Shown here: positions 16,972 to 25,010 of the stretch, piece after piece
Layout of the letters: each line of letters starts with the position of its first letter
How positions within the stretch are numbered: the first letter of the stretch is position 1
DNA from: Prevotella sp.
GTDB lineage: Bacteria > Bacteroidota > Bacteroidia > Bacteroidales > Bacteroidaceae
Assembly (NCBI GenBank): GCA_017557185.1
Contig: JAFZAP010000082.1
Span: forward strand, 1-50,862
Direction: 5' to 3'
DNA: 50,862 bases
Notes under the pieces: model-generated
Databases searched by the model: none
Seen by the model: only the letters and a program-made list of their open reading frames with translations
Told to the model about the DNA's origin: nothing
Position numbers and translations under genes: made by a program

Positions 16972-19900
16972 CTACATGTTCTCGATGAGGTTGTCGCGAA
17001 TGCTGCCGATGACGGGATAGAAGAACACGGCGTCCTCGATAGGATCGCTGCCGTTCTTGTCGTCGGCATTCTTGTTGACGAAGTTCCAACCATTGAGCAG
17101 ATGGTGCTCGAGGTCCTTGTTCACGAGCTCGCGGAAGCGCACCAGCGACTTGTTATCGACCAGGAAGCGGTCGGTGACGTGTATCTCGTCGCAGAGCTTG
17201 CAGAAGAACTCGTTATACTCACGCACGGCTTCCACAATCTGCTGATGGATGTCGGTCGAGGTCATATCGTCGTAGGTGAGCTTCTCCTTCGCGATCATCG
17301 AGTAGTTATACTTCAGCGGCGTGTCGAAGTCGTCGAGCAGCTTGTTCAGCTTATCCACACTCTCACAGCCCTTGTCGTCGCGCACCTGCATCAGGGCACC
17401 GCGACAGGTGATCTGCTTCGGCTCCTTGCGCTCCATCACAACCGAGAATCCGTCGACGTCGTATTTCTCACCATAGACGCGCTCGAAGACGGCCTGCGTC
17501 AGTAAGTCGAGGTCGCGGGTGGTGCCCACGATGTCGAGAACCTTCGAACCCGTTCCGCTGAACATTAGCGAGCGGGGCTTCGCCAGCTGGCGCTGCTTCA
17601 TCATGCGAGCCACGTAATAGACCAGCGTCACATAGAAATAGATGAAGATGAGCTTGCGCTGCGGGTCTTCGTTCAGGCGCATGTTGTAGCTGAACACATC
17701 GTTTCCGCCCACCACCTTGTTGTTCTGCACCGAGAAGAGGAACGCATTGATGTCCTCACTCTTGCGCTTCGAGGTGATGTCGTCGAGAATGCCGTTCAAC
17801 TCGCCGTAGCGCTCGTCGTCGCCGTCGAAGAGGCGCTTGAAGTAATCCACATATTTCACCAGCATCGGATTGCTGTCGCCGTGAGGAACCTCCGAGAAGC
17901 CGTCGCCGAACAGCACGTTGGCTGCGAAGCGGAACGACGTGAGGATGACGGGCTGCTGGGCGTTGCTCTCGAAGACCACTACGTCCGACGAGCCGCCGCC
18001 GATGTCGATGCTTGCGACGTTCGAAGCCGACCCGCGGAACTTGCTCGACGACTTGTAGAAATAGTAGGGAGCCACCGACTCCGGCATCTGTATCAGGTTC
18101 TGGTCGTTGGCGCTGATGCCAAACACCTCCTTGAACGTCTTCTCCCACATCTCGCCCATCTTGTGGATGTTACCCACCTTCATAGCCAGCGGGTAGAACC
18201 AAATGAGGCGTGTCTTCGTGATGTCGCCGTTCTCGAGCAGCACCTTCGTGCGCATGAGCTGGGCGAGCTCGGTGAGATAGGCCTTCACACGCTTCGATGT
18301 AGCCATCTCGGTCGACCACTTCAGGTTCGGCACGATGCGGTTTCCATAACCGATACTCTCCTTCTCGTAGATGAAGGGAACGTTGGCGTCGGCCAGCGCG
18401 AGGATGGCATCCACGTTCTCGGCATCCAAGCGCTCAGCCTCGCTGAGCACCGTGCGCTGCGGGAAGCCGTAGTCCTCGCCGATGGTCTTCGGTAGGAACT
18501 CCTGCTTCAGAATCACGTCGTAGAGTATCTGCTCGCCGTTGTAGAGCGTAGCCAGCAGACGCTGCGTCGATGCGGAGTTGAGCTGCAGCGGACACGGCAT
18601 ATCGCTACCCTTCATGCACTCCAGATGGGTGTTCGTCGTACCGAAGTCCACCGAGAACGTGAAGGCGTCGTGACCCGGGATATGCGATGCCCAGCGCGGA
18701 CAGATCATACCCTCGGCAGCCTGGTTGCCGCGGTCGTCGGTCAGCGTGACGGTGATATAGTCGAAGTCGTCCGACAGCTTGTAGTATTGCGAACCCACGC
18801 GCTTCTCCGACTTCAGGCTACGTTCGCGAACAACGACGCTGTCGCCGGTGAGCTGGCGCTGGAAGCCGTTCTTGAAGAACGACAGCGAGAGCCCGTAGTT
18901 CTGCAGCATGCCCAACGCGCGGTCCACGAGCTGTATGGAGTACTGATTGGCCTGCGGAGTGCGCACGAAGGGGAAGATGCTCAGCGCGAAAGGCACCGTG
19001 AGGAAGTAGCCGCGGTTGTTGGCCTGGTCGTAGCGCAGGTCGTTGGTGTGGGCGGCCACGTAGTTTCGCTCCAGCGTGATGTATTTTCCTTGTTTCTGTA
19101 CGGGCACGCGCAGCACCACGCGCACCGTCTCGGTGGCGCCGTTCTGCGTGTGTATGAGCTCGAACTTCGGCTTCCCCGCGATGGTGCCCCACAGGTCGCT
19201 GGCATTGAAATACTTGAAGAACAGCGGCTTCAGCGGCAGCACGAAGTCGCAGTCGTCGGTATCGCGCGAGCCAACCGAGAGGTTTCCGTCGAAGAAGCAG
19301 TCGCGGTCGAGCGTGTAGTCGAGCTTGATGAGCGTCGGCTGGAAGAAGTCGTCGTCGGTGAGCCAGGGATACTCGTGGCTCGTGGCAGGCAGCACGCGCT
19401 TCTCAGGCGGCAGCTGGTAGTCCTCGGGAGTGATGACGGTGGCATCGGTCCAGGGCGACGTGATGTATTTGAACGGGTCGGTCTGCGGAGCATTCAGGTG
19501 GTTCTGCAGCACCAGCGGCAGCGGCGCACCGCAGTCGTCGCGCGAGGGAACAATCATGAAGTCGCTCTCCTGGATGGCCTTCTGCACATCCTCGGCGCGA
19601 GCCTGATAGAACGGAATGCCCAGCGCCTGGATGCCCTCGTCCATCTTCGTGAACGTGGTGTCGAGGAATGTCTTCGCCCGCTCGATGTTCTCGTAGTCGT
19701 AGGCGGCGGGATTGCCCACCTCCTTCAGAATCTCGTTATGCAGCGCCGGCGGCAGCAGCGGCAACGCGGTGATGAGGTAGCTGTTCACCTCGCCGCAGCA
19801 CTTCTTCAGCTCAGGATAGGCGGTGAAGAGTGCGTAGATATATTTCACGAACTTCTGGTCGCGCGCATAGAGCGGACGCCAGAAGTCGAACAGGTTCACG

Positions 19901-20445
19901 TTCTGCTCCACAGGAATCGGGAAGCGGCCCGGGCGCGCGTTCGGAGTGGCCATGAAGAGGGTGACCGGCGACGTCGATCCCACCACCTGATTGCCGTAGA
20001 CGAGGAAGTAGAGGCGGTCCATACGGTCGAAGTTGAACGCTTCCTTGTCCTGGGCGAGGAACATCTCGATGGTCTCGCCGAGCAGCTTGTGCTGCCCCGA
20101 GTCCTTCAGCATCTGCAGCTGTGTGTCGCGGTTCCACTCCACGATGCGCAGCACATTGCGCAGCTCGGAGTAGTTGAAGAACAGCTGCGCCACGTCGAGG
20201 GCGTTGGCAACCAACTTCTCGTCCATCGCCTCACCCTGCAGGTTGGCGTGCATAGCGAGTCGCTTGAAGGCGTTCTTCACGAGGTCCATCTGTGCAAACG
20301 GCGACGGAATAGCCGTGCGCGGCTGCTGCGAGAGTCCGCCGTTCGGGTCCTCGATCATCTCGATTTCGTCGGCATTATACTGACTGGTCAGCGGTATCCA
20401 TCCCTCGCCGGCGGTCTTGTTGTTGTAGGATAATATCTTGCTCAT
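16972..20445 (-). CDS. Very large actin/Hsp70-fold (ASKHA) ATPase
   Basis: 1157 aa, soluble. The C-terminal half shows the three canonical nucleotide motifs of the actin/Hsp70/sugar-kinase fold in order: phosphate-1 FSVDFGTTNTHLE (~605-617), phosphate-2 ASIDIGGGSSDVVVFES (~812-828) and an adenosine-type motif LMFSGTGSKVLDIVG (~962-976). The first ~600 residues form a domain I cannot assign. No signal peptide or membrane helix is visible. The size and N-terminal extension rule out MreB, FtsA and DnaK; proteins annotated as SrfB-like are the nearest idea, held loosely. It lies 95 nt after the tubulin-like gene and 28 nt before the coiled-coil gene. Confidence 0.85.
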   Translation of the reverse strand: MSKILSYNNKTAGEGWIPLTSQYNADEIEMIEDPNGGLSQQPRTAIPSPFAQMDLVKNAFKRLAMHANLQGEAMDEKLVANALDVAQLFFNYSELRNVLRIVEWNRDTQLQMLKDSGQHKLLGETIEMFLAQDKEAFNFDRMDRLYFLVYGNQVVGSTSPVTLFMATPNARPGRFPIPVEQNVNLFDFWRPLYARDQKFVKYIYALFTAYPELKKCCGEVNSYLITALPLLPPALHNEILKEVGNPAAYDYENIERAKTFLDTTFTKMDEGIQALGIPFYQARAEDVQKAIQESDFMIVPSRDDCGAPLPLVLQNHLNAPQTDPFKYITSPWTDATVITPEDYQLPPEKRVLPATSHEYPWLTDDDFFQPTLIKLDYTLDRDCFFDGNLSVGSRDTDDCDFVLPLKPLFFKYFNASDLWGTIAGKPKFELIHTQNGATETVRVVLRVPVQKQGKYITLERNYVAAHTNDLRYDQANNRGYFLTVPFALSIFPFVRTPQANQYSIQLVDRALGMLQNYGLSLSFFKNGFQRQLTGDSVVVRERSLKSEKRVGSQYYKLSDDFDYITVTLTDDRGNQAAEGMICPRWASHIPGHDAFTFSVDFGTTNTHLECMKGSDMPCPLQLNSASTQRLLATLYNGEQILYDVILKQEFLPKTIGEDYGFPQRTVLSEAERLDAENVDAILALADANVPFIYEKESIGYGNRIVPNLKWSTEMATSKRVKAYLTELAQLMRTKVLLENGDITKTRLIWFYPLAMKVGNIHKMGEMWEKTFKEVFGISANDQNLIQMPESVAPYYFYKSSSKFRGSASNVASIDIGGGSSDVVVFESNAQQPVILTSFRFAANVLFGDGFSEVPHGDSNPMLVKYVDYFKRLFDGDDERYGELNGILDDITSKRKSEDINAFLFSVQNNKVVGGNDVFSYNMRLNEDPQRKLIFIYFYVTLVYYVARMMKQRQLAKPRSLMFSGTGSKVLDIVGTTRDLDLLTQAVFERVYGEKYDVDGFSVVMERKEPKQITCRGALMQVRDDKGCESVDKLNKLLDDFDTPLKYNYSMIAKEKLTYDDMTSTDIHQQIVEAVREYNEFFCKLCDEIHVTDRFLVDNKSLVRFRELVNKDLEHHLLNGWNFVNKNADDKNGSDPIEDAVFFYPVIGSIRDNLIENM

Positions 20446-20449
20446 ACTT

Positions 20450-20480
20450 TAGCCCCCTAAAATAGGGGGTTGGGGGTCTT
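20450..20480. repeat. Dispersed palindromic element between tubulin-like and actin-like genes
   Basis: TAGCCCCCTAAAATAGGGGG then TTGGGGGTCTT, just upstream of the actin-like start. Next to it lie CACTGTT and CGCGCTT short repeats (20500-20540). Confidence 0.65.
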
Positions 20481-20540
20481 ATGATTATTCTGTTCTATTA
20501 TTTTTCACTGTTCACTGTTCACTTCGCGCTTCGCGCGGTA

Positions 20541-22085
20541 TCACACCACTCCCACAAACTTCTCATCAATCAGCTTGTCGAGGGTTTCATCCAGCAGGTC
20601 GAGGAGCTTCAGCGCCGTGCGGTCCGTACCGTACTTCTGCGTCTTCATAGCCTGCTGCGACGCCTTGTTCAGAGCCGCGAGCACCGACTTGTAGTCGATG
20701 GTCGACTTCAGGAAGCCGGTCTTCGGAGCGATGTCGTTCAGACAGTCCGACAGCTTGTCTGTGGTGAGGTTGAACGGCACGAAGCTACGCTGGTTCTGCC
20801 GCAGCTCGCGCAGCCACTGGCGGTAGCTCACGAAGAAGTCGCTGGTCAGCGTGTTGTAGAACGACGTCGACAGGAATGCATTCGACAGCTCCGGCTTGTC
20901 CTGCGTGTAGCCGCGACCGATGTCCTGGCGCAGCTGGTTGGTGATATACATATACGCCAGGTGGAACTTCACCAGCTGGCGGTTCACGAGCGCACGTGTC
21001 TGCACACCGAAGTCCTTCAGCGTGAGCGTCTGCTTGTCGTAGGCAAGGCCGAACTCCTTGTAGATCGGGTTCTGGGCATTGCCGTCGGCGGTCTGCAGCT
21101 GGTCGTCGGGGATGCCGAGGAAGTCGAGCACCGACAGCGCACCCACATACTCCACGAGGTGTGCATCATTGCGCTGGCCGTTGCCGCCCGGGTCGTTGAA
21201 ATACGGGTTCGAGGGCACCTGGTCGCCGAGATAGTAGCACGCGTTCACCTTCGACATGTTCAGGTCCACACCGTTCTGGCGCAGACCGGTCAGGTTGTCG
21301 TGATAATAGTATAGAGCCGACTTCGTCTTCGAGATGAAGTCGCCGCGCGAGATCGGACTGTTGTCGTCCTGCTGCACGTTGAAGTACGGCAGCACCGTGA
21401 GCGCGCCGATGCGGGCGTCGCGCAGGTCGCCGCGGTTGTTGATCTGCGAGTTGAGGGCGGCATTGCGGATATTCTTCACGATGATCGGATAGCCCGCAGC
21501 ACCCGTCCCTCCGAAGATACTCGACACCACGAACACGCGGTCGGTCTTCTGGAACACATTCGAGAACTGCTTGAACTCCTCCGAGTCTTTGAACTGGTTC
21601 AGCGCCACGCTGCCGATGTTTGGCGAGCCCACGAAGCCGATGTCCATCTTCGTGTTCAGCTGGTAGTCAGAGAACATCATCGAGCACAGTGCCTGGTTAC
21701 CCGTGTCGAGCGTCGAATAGTTGATGAAGTCCTGGAACTTCTTCGACTCGATGGCGCCCATGTTGAAGAGGAACGTGTCGCTGAGCTGCGAGCCGTTCGG
21801 CAGGATGTCGGCGAGACTCGAGATCTTCGTCGAGAAGAAGCCCCGACGCACGTCCACCTGCTCACCGTAGAGCGCGCGGCGTATCTGCTTATACCAGCGC
21901 ATCAGGTTATCCGTGCGCTTCAAGTCTTCGTTGGCCTTATGCGGGTCCACAACGATAGGAATGATTTCGAGCGGCATCGGCTGGCCCTGCTCATCGACAG
22001 GATGCACTCCTGCCGCACATTGCATGATCAGCGGTCGCATCACTCGCGAACCCGTACCGCCTACAAGGAATAGAAATAATCTCAT
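20541..22085 (-). CDS. Tubulin-like protein
   Basis: 514 aa, soluble. The N-terminus has a beta strand and glycine loop (FLFLVGGTGSRVMRPL), a second strand ends in IPIVVDPH, and residues ~187-200 read FVVSSIFGGTGAAGYP. That GGTGxxG loop matches the tubulin/FtsZ phosphate-binding signature, and its spacing from the N-terminus fits the Tubulin_2-like families that NCBI names 'tubulin-like doman-containing'. It differs from FtsZ in length and in the absence of the FtsZ C-terminal tail. It may bind GTP and polymerise, or act as a switch. It lies between the four-helix membrane protein gene and the actin-like gene. The ATG is preceded by heptamer repeats. Confidence 0.82.
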   Translation of the reverse strand: MRLFLFLVGGTGSRVMRPLIMQCAAGVHPVDEQGQPMPLEIIPIVVDPHKANEDLKRTDNLMRWYKQIRRALYGEQVDVRRGFFSTKISSLADILPNGSQLSDTFLFNMGAIESKKFQDFINYSTLDTGNQALCSMMFSDYQLNTKMDIGFVGSPNIGSVALNQFKDSEEFKQFSNVFQKTDRVFVVSSIFGGTGAAGYPIIVKNIRNAALNSQINNRGDLRDARIGALTVLPYFNVQQDDNSPISRGDFISKTKSALYYYHDNLTGLRQNGVDLNMSKVNACYYLGDQVPSNPYFNDPGGNGQRNDAHLVEYVGALSVLDFLGIPDDQLQTADGNAQNPIYKEFGLAYDKQTLTLKDFGVQTRALVNRQLVKFHLAYMYITNQLRQDIGRGYTQDKPELSNAFLSTSFYNTLTSDFFVSYRQWLRELRQNQRSFVPFNLTTDKLSDCLNDIAPKTGFLKSTIDYKSVLAALNKASQQAMKTQKYGTDRTALKLLDLLDETLDKLIDEKFVGVV

Positions 22086-22189
22086 TTATAGTGTATAGTT
22101 TACAGTTTACAGTTGATAGTTCATGATTACTATTACTGATGGTTGATAGGACGTTGACAAAGTTAACAGTTTATAGTGAAAAACCAACC

Positions 22190-22216
22190 GTAGGGGCAGA
22201 CCCCCGTGTCTGTCCG
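22190..22216. repeat. GTAGGGGCAGAC-type palindrome
   Basis: GTAGGGGCAGACCCCCGTGT then CTGTCCG: an imperfect palindrome of a kind that I have seen dispersed in many Bacteroidetes genomes. It lies in the 203-bp gap before the tubulin-like gene and is flanked by TCAACTA heptamers (22257-22291) and TTTACAG heptamers (22095-22120). Confidence 0.6.
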
Positions 22217-22288
22217 AAAACAGACAACCAGCTACCCAACCCGTCGAGGGTAATCACAAACTATCAACTCTCAACTATCAACTATCAA

Positions 22289-22732
22289 CTATTCGGGTAT
22301 CGGCGTATGCCGGCAGTTCGTGCTCCACCACCGCATCGCGAACGAGGCCACCGTGAACAGCACAGCCTCCACAGCGAGGTCGATCACGCAGAAGCTGCCC
22401 AGCTGACCTGTGAAGTCGTAGCCCTCAGCGGTGAACGCGTTGTTGCAAATCACGAACGAGATCACGGGAGCAGCCACAGCCGCCACACCCAGCACGATGA
22501 GCCAGTGGTACCAGCGCGAGAAGCTCACGGAGTTGATCACGTAGTAGAACACAGCCGCCAAGCCCCACGCCACGAGCACCGTCACCAGCGCCACCACGAA
22601 GTAGAGGTTCTGGTTGTACATCTCGTTCGAGAACTGGCGCTCAAAGTACAGCGCTTCAAAGATCTTTGTGTTCAACACCAGGAACAGCAGCGTAATCACC
22701 GCCCCTGCAATCAGCAAAATTGAATTCTTCAT
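22289..22732 (-). CDS. Four-helix inner-membrane protein of the cassette
   Basis: 147 aa with four predicted membrane helices at about 4-24, 44-68, 74-97 and 108-134, and short polar loops. The second loop carries several Tyr and Asn residues (ERQFSNEMYNQNLYF). It has no recognised family signature. It lies upstream of the tubulin-like gene on the same strand and downstream of the BspA-like gene. It could be a membrane anchor for the cassette; that is inference from position only. Confidence 0.78.
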   Translation of the reverse strand: MKNSILLIAGAVITLLFLVLNTKIFEALYFERQFSNEMYNQNLYFVVALVTVLVAWGLAAVFYYVINSVSFSRWYHWLIVLGVAAVAAPVISFVICNNAFTAEGYDFTGQLGSFCVIDLAVEAVLFTVASFAMRWWSTNCRHTPIPE

Positions 22733-22754
22733 TGTCTATCTTTATCTACATATA

Positions 22755-24902
22755 TTACTTATTTAATATCGTTTTTCTCACAGTCCCATCTGACTTCTTT
22801 ACAATTGTCAAACCTTTATGGAAAGTATTTATCATTCTTCCATCAGACATATACATTTGCTGTTCTTTAAATTCTTCAGCTATGATAGAAATATGATCGG
22901 GGTCTTCAGATTCGATGCTTACAATTTTTCCAAAGTTTTTCCAAGGAGCAGTATCTTGATATAATGTCAACGCTGACTCAGGTACATGTAACACGACTGA
23001 CGCTATTGGTACATCCTGAAATGCATTTTGGTCGCAATAAGGAACTTTTGTGGCATAGCAATATACATCCTTTAAAGCTTGGCAATTGCCAAATGTGTAA
23101 TAATAAATGGAACTGAGACCAGAACCCAACGATATCTCCTGCAATGCACTACAATTAGAAAATGCCGACTGCCCAATGTCCCACATTCCATCAGGAAAAA
23201 CAATTGATGTAAGATTGCTACACCCCCAGAAGGCACCATCACTAATCGACACAACCGTTTCTGGTATATTCAGAGAGTCTAACGAAACGCAACCAGAGAA
23301 AGCATAACTACTAATCCTGCTCAACTCTTCAGGTAAAGAAACTTCCTTCAAACTGCTACAATTACCAAACGTGAAACTTTTTATGACTCTCACAGCTTCT
23401 GGAATATCAACCGACAGCAGAGACTTGCAATCATAGAAGGCCCTGTCTTCAATAACAGTCACACTGTTTGGAATATCGATGTTTTCCATACTTTCGCATT
23501 CTCGGCAGAGTTCATAAGGAATGGTCTCCACGCCTTGAGGAATTGTCAAAGACTTTAATGCTCTGCATTCTGCGAAAGCAGACTTTCCAATAAGTTGCAG
23601 TTCCTCGTTCAAAAGTATACGCTCAAGTTTAGTGCAAGTCATGAATGCATATTCTCCAATCTCTCTTAGAGATGATGGCAGTACTATTTCCGATAAACTT
23701 TCACAGAAAGAAAAAGCTCCTGAGCCAATCTTTTCCAGCGTATTGTTTAATGTCAGACTCTTCATAGAATAACAGGCCGAAAAAGCCGACTCTCCTATTT
23801 CCGTCAGTCCATCTGGTATGACAACTTCTTTTAATTCCCAACACATGGAAAAAGCCGATTGCCCTATGGTCCTAATACTTTCGGGAAACGCCAAACTCTG
23901 TAAGGCTCCACAATGAGAGAAGGCGTACGAATCAATCGTGGTCAAACCTTCAGAAAAATAAACAGCGCGAAGACTATTACATCCCCTGAATGCGTTTGTT
24001 GGAATGGTTTTCAACCCCTCACCAAAAGCCACCTCCTCCAATGTTGACTCAGAGAAGATACTTGAGCCTATAGAGGTAACCGAGTTAGGAAGTACCAGTT
24101 TTTTCACTCTGCCAATCCAATAGAAGGCTTCCTCTCCTATTGTTTCCAAACCCTCATGTAATCCGATATTGCTCAAGAAAGAGCACAACATAAACGCTCG
24201 GTCGCCAATAGCAGATACGCTCGAAGGGATATCTATAGTGCCTAAAGAACCGCAACGCAAAAATGCATCTTCCTCTATAGTTTTCAAACCTTCAGGAAGT
24301 TTAACGGATTCCAATTCACTACATTTACAAAATGTTCCCTTAGCGATTTTCTTAATTCCCTTGCCTATCAACACTTCAAGTAAATTCGAACAATATGAAA
24401 AAGCATAATCTCTGATTTGCGAAACCGAATCAGGGATTTCAACCTTCATCAGATTTTCGCATTCAGTGAATGCATATACTCCGATGGTCCTCAAATTCTT
24501 CCCAAACGAAACTTTCTGCAATTTTTCACAATGTCTGAATGCATATCCGCCAATACTTAACACACTATCCGGAATGATGATTTCCTTCAGAGCCGTACAG
24601 TTTTGAAATGACGAACTGCCAATTGTCTTTACCCGCTTACCTATTTTGACAGATTTCAACTCACTACAATCGTAAAACGCTTCATCGCCAATTGATGTGA
24701 CATAATAAGTATTGGCTCCTACTACGACAGAATCTGGAATCGTAACAGAACCAACATATGGAGAATCGCCCGCTATCACCTCCGCTGTCTGTCTTGCGGC
24801 ATCGAGGTAATAGTTGATTCCCTCATGATAAATATCCTGTGCCCACAACGATTGGACACAGATGAAGCTAAGAACAAAACATATAATACTATATTTTATC
24901 AT
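22755..24902 (-). CDS. BspA-like leucine-rich-repeat surface protein
   Basis: 715 aa with an N-terminal signal peptide ending at SLWAQ (~residue 21). About two dozen 23-residue LRR_5 repeats of the form IPDSVxxIGxxAFxxCxxLxx (TpLRR/BspA type) fill residues ~55-630. A C-terminal tail (YMSDGRMINTFHKGLTIVKK) resembles the degenerate T9SS-like tail common in Prevotella. BspA-like proteins act in adhesion to host or other bacteria. The DNA is visibly AT-rich compared with neighbours, with AAA, TTT, AAT codons prevailing, so it looks like a recent arrival that splits the vWA gene from the other cassette genes. Confidence 0.92.
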   Translation of the reverse strand: MIKYSIICFVLSFICVQSLWAQDIYHEGINYYLDAARQTAEVIAGDSPYVGSVTIPDSVVVGANTYYVTSIGDEAFYDCSELKSVKIGKRVKTIGSSSFQNCTALKEIIIPDSVLSIGGYAFRHCEKLQKVSFGKNLRTIGVYAFTECENLMKVEIPDSVSQIRDYAFSYCSNLLEVLIGKGIKKIAKGTFCKCSELESVKLPEGLKTIEEDAFLRCGSLGTIDIPSSVSAIGDRAFMLCSFLSNIGLHEGLETIGEEAFYWIGRVKKLVLPNSVTSIGSSIFSESTLEEVAFGEGLKTIPTNAFRGCNSLRAVYFSEGLTTIDSYAFSHCGALQSLAFPESIRTIGQSAFSMCWELKEVVIPDGLTEIGESAFSACYSMKSLTLNNTLEKIGSGAFSFCESLSEIVLPSSLREIGEYAFMTCTKLERILLNEELQLIGKSAFAECRALKSLTIPQGVETIPYELCRECESMENIDIPNSVTVIEDRAFYDCKSLLSVDIPEAVRVIKSFTFGNCSSLKEVSLPEELSRISSYAFSGCVSLDSLNIPETVVSISDGAFWGCSNLTSIVFPDGMWDIGQSAFSNCSALQEISLGSGLSSIYYYTFGNCQALKDVYCYATKVPYCDQNAFQDVPIASVVLHVPESALTLYQDTAPWKNFGKIVSIESEDPDHISIIAEEFKEQQMYMSDGRMINTFHKGLTIVKKSDGTVRKTILNK

Positions 24903-24944
24903 AACTCATTTCTCAATTGGCTTGACTATCCATACCCCCCTCCC

Positions 24945-24966
24945 CTCGGCTTTGCCGCTTGCGTAG
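24945..24966. repeat. Dispersed repeat CTCGGCTTTGCCGCTTGCGTAG
   Basis: An inverted copy of this repeat, with one mismatch, is at 48863-48885. The core CGGCTTTGCCG is palindromic. It lies between the vWA gene and the BspA-like gene, next to TCAACTA heptamers (24981-25013). Confidence 0.6.
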
Positions 24967-25010
24967 CATCGCGGAGCAAGAACTCTCAACTATCAACTCT
25001 CAACTATCAA

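Noticed and set aside
18625-20433. Plus-strand open frame of about 600 codons antisense to the actin-like gene
   Set aside because: The minus strand has clear ASKHA motifs; long antisense frames are common in GC-rich genes with skewed third positions. The same holds for 10445-12349 and 24825-26654.
16972-20445. Naming the actin-like protein SrfB
   Set aside because: The domain idea is plausible, but I cannot show homology without a profile search; the N-terminal half is unassigned.
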